This document shows, piece by piece, positions 6,516 to 16,700 of a stretch of DNA of 20,272 nt. The notes below the pieces were generated by a model that saw only the letters and a list, made by a program, of their open reading frames with translations, searched no databases and was not told the DNA's origin. Position 1 is the stretch's first letter, and each line of letters begins with the position of its first letter. This stretch comes from Stephanodiscus triporus (lineage: Eukaryota > Bacillariophyta > Thalassiosirophyceae > Thalassiosirales > Thalassiosiraceae). The stretch is taken from NCBI GenBank assembly GCA_036939755.1, contig JALLAZ010000199.1:1-20272 (forward strand), in the 5' to 3' direction. A program made the position numbers and the translations under genes.

Positions 6516-8420
6516 TCACGGACGAAGATCGAGCGCGGATAGGATCGGGTCGTCCTCGTCCCCCGTGACGAGCTTCTGACTTCGACTCGCCGCGAACGCT
6601 TCCAGGACTTTCATCTTCTCCGACTCCAGCTCGTACATTCGCTTCTCCTTCATGGCATCGGCGCCTTCCGATTCGGCCTCCGCCCTGATGATCATCGCGG
6701 CCTTATGAGTGTGTGTGGCGTAGGTGGGTGGGTGGGAGGGGAATAAACAAGAGTTTCGGGATTAGTGTTGACTTGCACCCAATCGCCGACAAGCTGACAT
6801 AGGCGCAATCGACATCTCAACCGCAAGGACGAATCTTACCGCCTTGCTCTGTGCAATGGCCACCTCCGCCTCCGATTTTTTCACCTCGATGTTTGCATTC
6901 TTTTCGGCCTCGATCCTCATTGTTTGGCATTGAATATGGGTTTTCTTCATCCGCGCTTCAGCCTGCTGTCTCGCCGCGACTTTCTCCACCGTTTCATTCC
7001 CAAGACTTTTCTTGAGGGCCACGTCGGCATCGGTCATGGCTTTCATCTCTTCCACCCTCGCTTTGCCGCGAGCGCTTTCCTCCATCATGCGGCGCTCAAT
7101 GGCGCACCTTATCCGCTCCGCTTCGATTTCCTGCAGCTTTCGTTCGTTCGACTTGCGAGTGGCCTCGATGGATCGCGCGGCTTCGTCCTCCAATTCTCTC
7201 AAGCGGTTTTCATGGATCTTCTCTCGCTCCGACATTTCCGCCTTGAGGGCGGCGATTCTTTCTAATCGATCCCGAATGTCCGAGGGTAGTGTCAAGGCAG
7301 TAATTTTCACAGTCACGACTTGCACTCCATAGTGCACAACTTTCGTATTTAGAGTCGAGAGTAAGCCCGCCGATAATTCCTCTCGCATATCGCTGATTTT
7401 ATCGTGCGTAGTACTGTAAGCCAAGCTTCGGACGGTCTCTTCCATCTCTGCTGCCACAAGTTCATCGAATCGATCTGCGCCTAGTTTGTAAACGAAATTT
7501 GTGGCCTCGTCAGGGCCAGGTCCTATTCGGAAAGAAATCGACAGGTCGATGTCCACCATAACTGTTAAAGAAAAACGGCAGCGAATGAATGAGATCGAAG
7601 CATGTCAAACTGTATCGTACATAATTGTTTATTAATGACTCGCCATTGTCAGATGTAGGGCAATTTCTTATCGTAGCATCGTACGTGATGATGGCCCGGG
7701 TTACTCTGCGACACAACGACGAACAAGAATCATGAGCAAGCGCAATTATACACGCAATCCACAGTTCACGTATAAAGAGTCCAACATACATGTGACTAAT
7801 CCTACACCAGCCAGGCCAAATCCATTTCACTCCTGGCTGCAGCTGCCCCATATTTTTATGCCTGGTTACGATTTGCAATTTTTCGCGAGAAGATGTGTTA
7901 CAGTGTCAAATAAGTAAACAACATGTGACAAAGCATCAAAAGAATTCCTTACCATTTCTGCCATAGAACGAACGGGCCTGAAGGTACATTGATGGCAAAT
8001 CGAAAAATGGTAGATCTTGGAATCTAACCGGTGCATACATAGGCAAACACGCGTGGCATCAGTTTAGCGAACTATGATGTCTCAGAAAGGAGTATAAATG
8101 GCATTCAAACAATTGAAATCCAGAGAGCATAACAATATTATCTAAACTCTCACCAACACGATCGGGATTTCCGTGACGCCTTATACAATGCGAAGAAATA
8201 ATGAGTTTAGCTGTTAGCTTAATAACATCCGAGAATAAGCGACGAAACGGAACAATTCACGGGCAATCTCAATTTGAATCATCCAACATCCATGTCCTGA
8301 CGCAGTCGCCTCACCGTGACTATTGACCTCAACCCTGGCAAAAGCGCGGTCTGCTTCTGCGGCGGAGGATATCCGCCGCTGGACCAACTTCGAATGGCGA
8401 TGTTGCTCTGGGAGGTTCAT
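6516..8420 (-). CDS. SPFH/band-7 domain coiled-coil protein (7 exons)
   Basis: Exons, in coding order: 8420-8315, 8179-8154, 8023-7953, 7861-7806, 7703-7644, 7561-6840 and 6701-6516. They total 1227 nt, or 408 residues. The SPFH domain begins near residue 54 (RFAINVPSGPFVLWQKW, then LQPGVKWIWPGW, PTSDN and VMVDIDLSISFRIG), followed by GADRFDELVAAEMEE and VKITALTLPSDIRDRLE. After about residue 230 comes a long charged coiled coil, ending LSALDLRP. SPFH proteins oligomerise on membranes as scaffolds (stomatin, prohibitin, flotillin and erlin relatives). No clear membrane segment is visible, so the localisation is unknown. Intron 5 (7643-7562) has a GC donor. Exon 2 is only 26 nt. The 5' end is less certain, because ATG 8420 was chosen for frame continuity. 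It is divergent from RecQ. Confidence 0.85.
6726..6741 (+). other. G-quadruplex motif in the last SPFH intron
   Basis: G3-T-G3-T-G3-A-G4 matches the canonical quadruplex pattern with one-base loops. It is on the strand opposite to the transcript, close to the intron's 3' splice site. Confidence 0.6.
7562..7643 (-). other. GC-AG intron in the SPFH gene
   Basis: The donor reads AATG|GCGAGT and the acceptor TTTAACAG|TT. Only this junction joins PTSDN to VMVDIDLSIS in frame; the nearest GT (GTCATT, two bases further in) breaks the frame. Confidence 0.75.
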
Positions 8421-8475
8421 CTCATTGTGGGGAGTGCGTGGGCAACAATAGATAATCGAGGGGGAAGAGCTGTGG

Positions 8476-8499
8476 ACGTACGTTACGTAAAAATACGTA
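8476..8499. promoter_or_regulatory. Cluster of ACGT-core (bZIP-type) sites
   Basis: Four ACGT cores occur in 24 bp: the palindromes ACGTACGT (8476-8483) and TTACGTAA (8483-8490), and TACGTA (8494-8499). ACGT cores are bZIP targets, and CRE-like sites act in diatom CO2/cAMP responses. The cluster lies 56 bp upstream of the SPFH start and 235 bp upstream of the RecQ start, so it could serve both. Confidence 0.45.
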
Positions 8500-8724
8500 G
8501 AATATCGTACAGCAGAAAAGGTCCTGCCGCGCCATTTTCAGCCTACTAGAAGATATCATATCACGTACAATTATTATCGTTCTGTCCAATGCGTTTCGGC
8601 TTGGATGCGCGGCGGCAGCAACGCAACGACGGCATCATCATCCACCAAACCTCAGCCGGGGAGCGCTTCGACATTGTGGCGGCGGCCGAATAAGTCGTCG
8701 GTTCGAATCGGTCGATAAATTCCA

Positions 8725-8732
8725 TTTCCCGC
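8725..8732 (+). promoter_or_regulatory. E2F-like site at the RecQ start
   Basis: TTTCCCGC is an exact match to the E2F/DP consensus TTTSSCGC and ends one base before the ATG at 8734. E2F sites often control S-phase and repair genes, which suits a RecQ helicase. An 8-bp match can be chance. Confidence 0.4.
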
Positions 8733-8733
8733 C

Positions 8734-11700
8734 ATGAACAACAACGCGTCCCAATGGCTCGAGGGGGCTTCCTCGTCGCGTCCGTCGCGACGACGGAACC
8801 TCTCGAGGCCGCGGCCGCCCGAGGGACGACCGGATGGCGACGGCATCATCGACGCGAATCCGCCGCCGCCGCCGCCGCCGCCGCCGGACGAAGTCCTATG
8901 GGAATATTCCGTAGACGACGTCGGCGCCTCCGAATTCGAGAAGCTATGGACGAGGCGCCACGGCGAATGCGTCGGCGACGACGACGGAGGTCGTCGTCGT
9001 CGTGCACCGCGATTTCGGTTCCATGATGGCGGCGGCGGGGCGACGACAACGACCGGCATCATCGTCGGCCTCGGCGGCATCTCCGAGGCGCTGCGGCGGG
9101 CGGCGGAGCAGCACCGTCGTCGGGAGTCGCTGCCGATGGAGCCGGCGCCCGAGCCGGAGACGAGGCGGCCGACCGCGACCGTGACCGCGATGACGGCCAA
9201 GATTACGACCAAGATGTCGACCGAGGCGACTACGGGCGCATGCGGCAACGGCCAAAAAATGGCGGCGAGCGTCGATCGACGCCACGAGAACGACGACGCC
9301 GCTCGGAAGCCGCCAGTCCCCCTCCTTCGGTCGTCGTCATTCGATCATCATCCCCGCGGCCGCGATACGAACAACTACCATCGCGATCAGACGACGGGGG
9401 GGATCGACGGCCGATTCGCGGGTGGGACGACGACCGTCGTCGCTGCCAATACCGCCGAATTCTTCCTCACGCAGGATCCGGATCGCGCGTTTGACTACGG
9501 CGAGGAGGACGAATTCGAGACGCTGGACGACGACGAGCTGGCGGCCTTGGACATCGACAACATCGTCGGCCGGAAGCCGATGATCGATGCGTTCGGTGGC
9601 GGGGATAACGGTGGTGGACAGGGGCGGCAATACGAGCTCGGCGGGGGCGGGGACTACGGCGGGCACGCCCACGGGAAGCAGCATCGCAATTCCTACCCGA
9701 CGGATCATCGGGGCGGCGACGGCGCATCCTTTGGCAACGGCCGCGACGGCGATCGTTATCCCCGCGGCGTCGGCGGCTCCACGTTCGGCGAGAGCTACGA
9801 CGACAACTTCGGCGGATGCGGCGGCCATGCCTTCGACGCCGACTATCCGCGAAACGATAACGATTACGGCCGGGGGGCGCTCGTCGCTGGCGACGTCGGC
9901 CGCAGGAATTACGACGGCAACGGCGACGCCGACGTCGCGCCGCCCCTGTGCCCAGGTCACGACAGGCCCTGTCGCGTCCTGACGGCGGGTACAGCGAACA
10001 ACGCAGGTCGGAAATTCTACAAGTGCCCGATGCCCGAGGGCGAGCAGTGCGATTTTTTTGAGTGGGCGGACGGGGGGGACGGAGGAGGCGGCGGCGGCGG
10101 CGCGTACGACAGCGCGCCGTTCGCCGGCGGAGGCGCGACCCGCGTCGCCGTCGGCGGCGGCGACGCCAAGGATTTCCTCTCCGAGGTCCGACGCGTCTTC
10201 GGACATCCGGGATTCCGGCCGGGGCAGAGGGAGGTGATCGAGAACGCCATGTCCGGACGAGACGTCTTCGTGCTCATGCCCACGGGGGGAGGCAAGAGCC
10301 TGTGCTATCAGCTGCCCGCGTGGTGCCAGCCGGGTTTGTCCGTCGTCATCTCCCCCCTGCTTTCGCTGATCGAGGATCAGGTCCAGTCGATGACGAAGCT
10401 AGGGGTGGAGTCGGCCTTCCTGAATTCGACGCAGGCCTGGGAGGGGGAGCAGCAGCTGGTCGTTAACAATCTGATAAACGTGCCCGCACATGGCGGGATC
10501 AAGTTGCTGTACATCACCCCCGAGAAACTCTCTCATTCAACCATGATTAAGGGCATCTTCAAGAAGCTGAGTGACAGGCACCTGATCAGTCGATTCGTCG
10601 TGGATGAAGCTCACTGCTTGTCGGATTGGTGTGTCATCGTTTCCCCATCCATTGCGTCTTCGCCTTTTGTTTTTCGTAGCTAACGGACAATTCTTTCTCT
10701 CACCCCCCTCCCTCCTCCTTGATACATCAACGCTCACGCGTGTTTCCGCACTTGGCGTTCCACGCAGGGGCCACGACTTTCGTCCCGACTACAGCAACTT
10801 ACGCAGCCTTCGGAGGGACTACCCAAGCGTCCCGATCATGGCGCTGACCGCCACCGCCGACAAGAGGGTCGTCGCCGACTCGATTCGCGCATTGGGTATG
10901 ACGAACGAATATCAGTACCGTTCGTCGTTCAATCGTCCGAACTTGCAATACGAAGTGCGCCGAAAGGACGGAAAGACCATCGGTAAATGAAATCTGACGT
11001 ACGGGGTGATCATTTTCCCCATTTCAGTATTTGTCTAATTCGTCTAACAATCATGTTTTCGTTTCGCAGATATTATTGCTGACTATATTGCGTGAGTGTG
11101 AATTCCAGTATGTCATCATTTCATACGAAGTAGTCGTCCAACATCTCGCCCGCGTGTTTTTTTATTTTCCAGGGAACGACGGAGCGATTCGGGTGTCATC
11201 TACTGCCTTAGCCGAAAGGACTGTGAGAATGTAAGCGACAAGTTGAATCAAAAGCTCAGAGAAAAGGGCTTTCGCGATGTGAAGGTTTCTTTCTATCATG
11301 CAGAATTGGATCCTCATGAGAAAAGCCGACGCCACCGAGAATGGAGTTTGGGAAAAATCAGTGTTCTTTGTGCGACCATTGCATTCGGAATGGGAATCGA
11401 CAAACCCGATGTAAGATACGTAATACACTATTCCATGCCCAAAAGTATTACCCACTACTATCAGGAGAGTGGACGTGCTGGAAGAGATGGCAGCAAGGCT
11501 GACTGCAGTGAGTCGTTCTAGGTATTCAACATGGCCTATATTCAATAATAGACCGTTTTCTCACCTTTGATTTGCCCAGTATTATTTTATCAATACAAGG
11601 ACAAAAAGAGTGAGTTCATTTTTCACGTCACGTTCTTGACCAAGAGGCAAATTCGCAAAAAAAACTCACCAAAGTGGAATTCCTGTCGCCTGATCCATCA

Positions 11701-13208
11701 GCCTTGGAAATGATGATTCGAAAGACAGCCGGCAACTCCAATAGCCAGTCCACAAGAAGAAAGATTGATCAGTTGTACACCTGTCTACGTTATTGTGAAG
11801 ATACCTTCGAATGCAGGAGGACTCTGCAGCTTCAGTTCTTTGGCGAGAACTTCGATAGCAAAAAGTGCACAGGCTGCGACAATTGTAGAGCCGGAAATGT
11901 TGTCGATAGGAGAAACATGACACACGTAGCCAGGGAGATTCTAGGACTTCTGTCCTGCTTGGAAACGCAGAAAAATGGCCGAGGCGTTACCCTTCTTGCG
12001 CTTTCGGAACTGTGGCGTGGCACAAAGGCCAAGAGTCATACCAAATTTTTGAATACCGATGCCCTCACTGGCTACGGAAATGGATCAAAATACTCCAAAC
12101 AAGAGATTGATTCGATCACCCATTCAATGGTGTTTGAGAACCTCCTCGAAGAAATCGCAGAGGAGACTGTGTCTGGATTCGCTGCCGACTACGTCCGGCC
12201 AGGGCCAAAGTCCCAGCCATTGTTGACTGGAAGTTATCAATTCTTTGTACGATTTGCAGCCAAAAAAGCCCCCGAGCCAAAAGAGAACAAGAAAAAGGCT
12301 TCAAAGGAGAGGAAGGACACCCATGGCGACCTGGGCATCAAACAAGATATTCCCAACGAAGCTGACAAGAAGCCAAAGGCAAAACAAAAAAGCACGAATA
12401 CGAAAAACATAGAGGATTCCATGGATTTGGTACGTCACAGCCCCGGATCGGAATCGTCTGCTGATGGGAAAATTGAAGCCAAACGGCCAAGCGAAAAAAC
12501 AGCGCTTCCCAAAATGCACACTGATGCCCTTCTCGCGAGAATAAAAAAACTTGTCAATATGTGGGCTGAAGAGGTATGTTTGAGTATTGGATGTATGTGA
12601 TTGCAAAAACTCATTGTCTCGGCGCATTACCTCACTTCCCCTTCTCAATCTAATTTTGCCACACCCAGGAACAAATGAATGGCAATAAGGTTTTTTGTGA
12701 GTATCTTGTGGTATCTTGATTAATTCATGACCGTGCTCATGTTAAAACTCAACGTACTGTTGTAACAAATTGCCCACGCTGCCAAGACTGGAATATCATG
12801 GGTAATCAAAAGATGGCCAATGTAGCCACACTAGTACCGACGACGTTGGACGAGCTCGCTGACTGCGAGCTTCCGCAGAATGTTCAAAAACAGTATGGAG
12901 AACGACTCATTAAAAATATCAATGCATATATCGAGCAGGAAAAGCTTCAAAAATACATCGAGAACCGACCGAAAAAGAAACATAAGGCAGCCGTCGACAT
13001 GAGCAACCCCGAAATCAAACCAATTGTCATCGATGTTCCAGGTAGTGATAATGATGAGTTCGAGGATGATATTGATTATGCTGCAATAGTGATTCCTTCG
13101 CCGGGTCATCTTGCACGAGCTGCTGGAATGTCTAACCCCTACAATCAGAAAAAGCCCGGTAAAATGGCAGAATCGATGTCGAAGCCAAATAAGTCTTCTT
13201 ACTTCTGA
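8734..13208 (+). CDS. RecQ-family DNA helicase with N-terminal GRF zinc finger (8 exons)
   Basis: Exons: 8734-10628, 10768-10982, 11070-11091, 11173-11507, 11580-11609, 11702-12573, 12669-12696 and 12787-13208. They total 3819 nt, or 1272 residues. It is a nuclear 3'-5' helicase for recombination and replication repair. Residues 1-400 are disordered, with P9, Gly/Asp runs and an acidic patch (LDDDELAALDIDNIVGR). A GRF zinc finger lies at 406-444 (CPGH, C413, GRKFYKC, CDFFEW). The helicase core follows: FRPGQREVI, Walker A PTGGGKS (516-522), DEAH (624-627), ALTATA and motif VI SGRAGRDG. The RQC Zn site has four Cys (YCEDTFECRR to CTGCDNC), with a winged helix after it. HRDC is near 1110-1190 (WAEEEQMNG, FYWNIMGNQKMANVA). 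ATG 8734 has a good context (GCCATGA). Three exons are 30 nt or shorter. Base composition drops sharply in GC after the first exons. Confidence 0.93.
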
Positions 13209-13339
13209 GACTACCTACTTCATAGTTCTTTTTCTTCTTTCAATAATAAAGCAGTTTTTTTATGAAGTTCAACCTTTCTTACTTCTGAGACCATTTGCTT
13301 TTTCTGGTTTCAATAAGAAAGTCTTTGATTAAGCTCAAC
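13196..13339 (+). repeat. Tandem duplication of the RecQ gene's 3' end
   Basis: TTCTTACTTCTGAGA, which contains the RecQ stop codon, occurs at 13196-13210 and again at 13276-13290, 80 bp later. Later blocks are also repeated in order (TTTCAATAA with A-rich sequence, then AAGTTCAACC/AAGCTCAACC). The second copy is shorter and diverged. Confidence 0.8.
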
Positions 13340-13791
13340 CGTTGTATTGCCTCTTAGCAAGTCCACACAAAAACGAGGCTCACAACTGCTTCATGACAAA
13401 TTCATCACCTCAAGGAGCACAGCCACATCACATACGAATGAACGAAAGTTTGACTTTCCCTTGTGCCTAACTACCTATCGGCTAAAAGGGTCAGTTCCCC
13501 TCACAGATGGATCCAGTGTCCCGGATTCACTTAAGGAAAAAGATGCACTTGCACTGATCAAATTTCTGAATATTATAGTGCCTATTGAAGATGAATGTCT
13601 TGAAGCGATTTACAATAGCCTCTTATAAACGGCTTGAATGGGATTAAATCGCCAAGATTATGGTACCAGATATTAGTTTTGACTCTCTTATTTGAGAGCA
13701 AAGCAAAAATTTACATTTGATGAAGCAAAAAACAAAACTGGCTGTACAATTGGGCTTCCCTGATCCTGGATATGCACATGTCTTCAGGATG
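13209..13791. other. Convergent intergenic region
   Basis: This separates the RecQ and GAF-zinc-finger stops. Apart from the duplicated 3' end (to 13339), it holds an open frame at 13347-13628 that contains no ATG and has no recognisable domain. Confidence 0.6.
13245..13250 (+). terminator. AATAAA polyadenylation-type signal for RecQ
   Basis: AATAAA lies 37 bp after the RecQ stop. The duplicated copy downstream (13311-13320) reads CAATAAGAAA, so the canonical hexamer is lost there. Confidence 0.45.
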
Positions 13792-16700
13792 TTAGATCAA
13801 CCCTTCATCTAGATCAAGACGAGCATCTGCGCCGCCACCATGGGCTCTGCATAGTTGTGCCTTTCCGATGGCAACACGGTTGCATCCATCCAGCTTACAT
13901 CGAATGCCACCGCCATGCTGAAGTAAAGAACGGGCATCAACATATGGTCAGCAACAGTTATAAATAGAAATGCCGGGGCAGTTGGTATGTAACTCACCGC
14001 GGCGCAAAACAAAGTTTTCCCACGAGCAACTTTCTTGCAGCCCTCGAATTGGCACTTCTTTCCCCCTCCATGTTTGACACAGAATTTAGTGGACGATTGC
14101 GCAGACTTGTCACAGCCCGGGACACTGCATCGCTTCCCACCACCATGGCCGGTGCAATAGAGTGACCCGCCTACGGCCGACTTCTGGCATCCATCTTTTT
14201 TGCAGCGTTTTCCACCTCCGTGGCTGTCGGAGAAATGAACAATTGAGCCGAAGTTATTGCATTATTGCAATAGAAACACACAAACAGAGACTCACGCTGC
14301 GCAGAAATACTTGTCACGCGCACCCTTGTCGCATCCCGGATAGGTGCATCTTCTGCCACCTCCGTGGGCAATACAAAACCGGGTTGCGCTAAAATCACCG
14401 AGTGAAGTACATTGAGTTTGGTCGTGTCAGTGCCGTACTTCAAACGCTGAAACACGACAACAACGAATACTGTAACTTACCCCTGTGCGCACTTGGTACA
14501 CCCTCCTTTCTCACACTGGCGGTTTCCGCAGTGCAATGGACAATATGGGCGCTTGGATATGACCAAGTCATTGCACCCTTCGATGCGACATATCTAAATT
14601 CGTGGATTTTTGGTTATTGACATTTTCCTTGTGCAATGGCGAAAAACCAATGACGAAATGAAAGAGCTGCATACTCACCTTTTGATCCGTATCAAACAAG
14701 CTGGGATCCATCGACTGTACAGTGATCGGGTGCGCCACACTTGTGCAGTACACATTCTGTTGCGGTCCAGTCAATGATTGTGATAGATTTATACTGTCCA
14801 TGGTATCATTTGCGTTCCTCAACGTTTGACATGGCAGTCCTCCATAACTATTATTGCAAACTCTGTCGAGATATGAATCATTATAAAGTGGTGTCGCAGT
14901 CTCAGCAGCAGCAGCAGTTGAAGAAGTAGCAGACGAGGACTGATTGTTGTTGCTGTTATCATAGTTGTGCAGTTTTGCCATGGCATTGAATTCCACCAAG
15001 TTAGCCTGAATCACTGAAAGGTCGTCGTTGTGTACTCCTGGGGGTAGACAGGTCATGGTCATAAAAGGAGGCCGTTGATGCTGTTGGGTCGCTGTATTAT
15101 CGTAAATAACGTGGTTCAATGGGTATTGATGCAGCTGTCCTTGCTGCTGTGGTTGTTGTTGTTGCTGGCTTAGTTGCGGCGACATAAGATCAAGTTGTTG
15201 TTGCTGCTGCTGCTGCTGATGATGGTGATGGTGATGAGGCTGCTGCAGCTGATGTTGCTGGGGTGCCTCAGAATCTGAACCGTTCCACAATATTTCTCCT
15301 ACCGATCGGACAGCACGCTGCACGGCCCAGTGACCATCAAGAAATAAGAATTGAGGCGCACTTGGCAAAGAGTCTTGCACTATGCTGGACAATAGCGGAG
15401 CAGGTTTCAAGCCATTGTCGAGTTGATTAGAAACGGAGGGGGCAGGCACGGCAGGCGTGGGAGCCAACCTGACCACGGGGATGTCCACCATATTGTTTGG
15501 TAACATGGCAGGCAATGACGGCGAATCAGAGAAGTCATCAATATACGTCAATATTGACATACTGCGATGTCGGTCACTTTCGATTTCTTGAAACGAGAGA
15601 CCACGCGGTCGTTTCTTGCCCATAAATGCATTCTGCATCTCGACATCGGCAGCCATCTCCCCCAAGTCTGCTGGGCCGACGCCCTTCCACAATTCTTTCC
15701 CAACGCTTTCGTGAGGGCTGATAACGCGATCGAGGCCACTCCACAACAGTCGGACTGCCTTTTGGACAAAGTTCAAAACAAATGGAACGGATTCCGCGGG
15801 GAGAAGGGAATAGCAGCATAGGACACAAGAGGGAGAGACGTCGCCAGTGGAGAAGATAGGAACAGCGAATGCCGTTTCTATTTTGCAGTTGTCGAGTGTT
15901 TGCCTTCGACTACTGTCATAAATGAGCTCCTAAAAAGATTCATAAGTTGTAAAATCAGTGTTGTTACATGCACCATAACGAGAATAAAATGCTCTTTCCT
16001 ATCTCACCTTGACAGAACTCCAAACAGGATACCCCGAACTAAAAGCCCTCCCAACCGCCCCATCGAATGCACCAATCGATGTGACCCAGCTAAGATCCAT
16101 CAATTCATTGATATCCGGGTTGGAAGACGTCGCTGCGACCGTGAAAAGACAGTTCAATATCGTATCACCATCGCCATTTTTTGACGGATCGTTCGAAGAA
16201 GGCAATGCCGTCCATGCATCGGCGACGTCGAAGACGCTCATTCCCAAAAATGCGGTTGCAAATTCCTCAAGACGCTCCTGGATTAAATGAATTTCGGCGA
16301 CGAATGGCTCCTCCGATTCCTTTGACTTGCCGCTGTTGTCTATGATGGGAGTCTTATTGCTGTCATCGGAGGAAGGCACAACCGAATCCATGATAGTGCT
16401 CCAAACTCCATAGGACGCGTCGTCAAATGCGTCCGTGATAGCATTTTCGATGACGTCATCGAAGGAGGATCCCAGCGATAATGCGTGTTGCCGTTTGTAT
16501 TGCGTTGAAGTAATGTTGTTGTTATTCGTTACGGCGGGGTCTTCATTTTCGTAGACCGATTCCGGAAGTATCGGAATGCCCCAATCGTCCTTTGCGGCAT
16601 TTCGTAAATCGTTCTTGGGGTTTCGCCTTCGCACTTTGTCCCCGTCTTCGTCAAGCTGGGAGCTACCCCTCCGCGAGCTACTCAACTCGGTATCGTTGTA

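Noticed and set aside
8699..8709. tRNA B-box-like GGTTCGAATCG
   Set aside because: No A-box, acceptor stem or anticodon arm can be found around it.
8652..10466. Several minus- and plus-strand ORFs across RecQ exon 1
   Set aside because: They are shadows of the GC-rich disordered N-terminus; only the 8734 frame carries the GRF finger and helicase motifs.
11610..11644. A 35-nt intron in RecQ ending at CAAG before AGGCAAATT
   Set aside because: Too short for this genome, and it would insert about 20 residues into a tightly spaced region. The acceptor at 11701 joins KDKK to TLEMMIRK, which matches RecQ spacing.
13347..13628. Plus-strand 93-residue open frame after RecQ
   Set aside because: It contains no ATG, has no recognisable domain and begins near the decayed duplicate of the RecQ 3' end.
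14171..14455. Minus-strand 94-residue ORF and neighbouring plus-strand ORFs in the finger region
   Set aside because: They read the finger exons in the wrong frame; the correct frame gives regular C-x4-C-x9/10-C-x2-H units.
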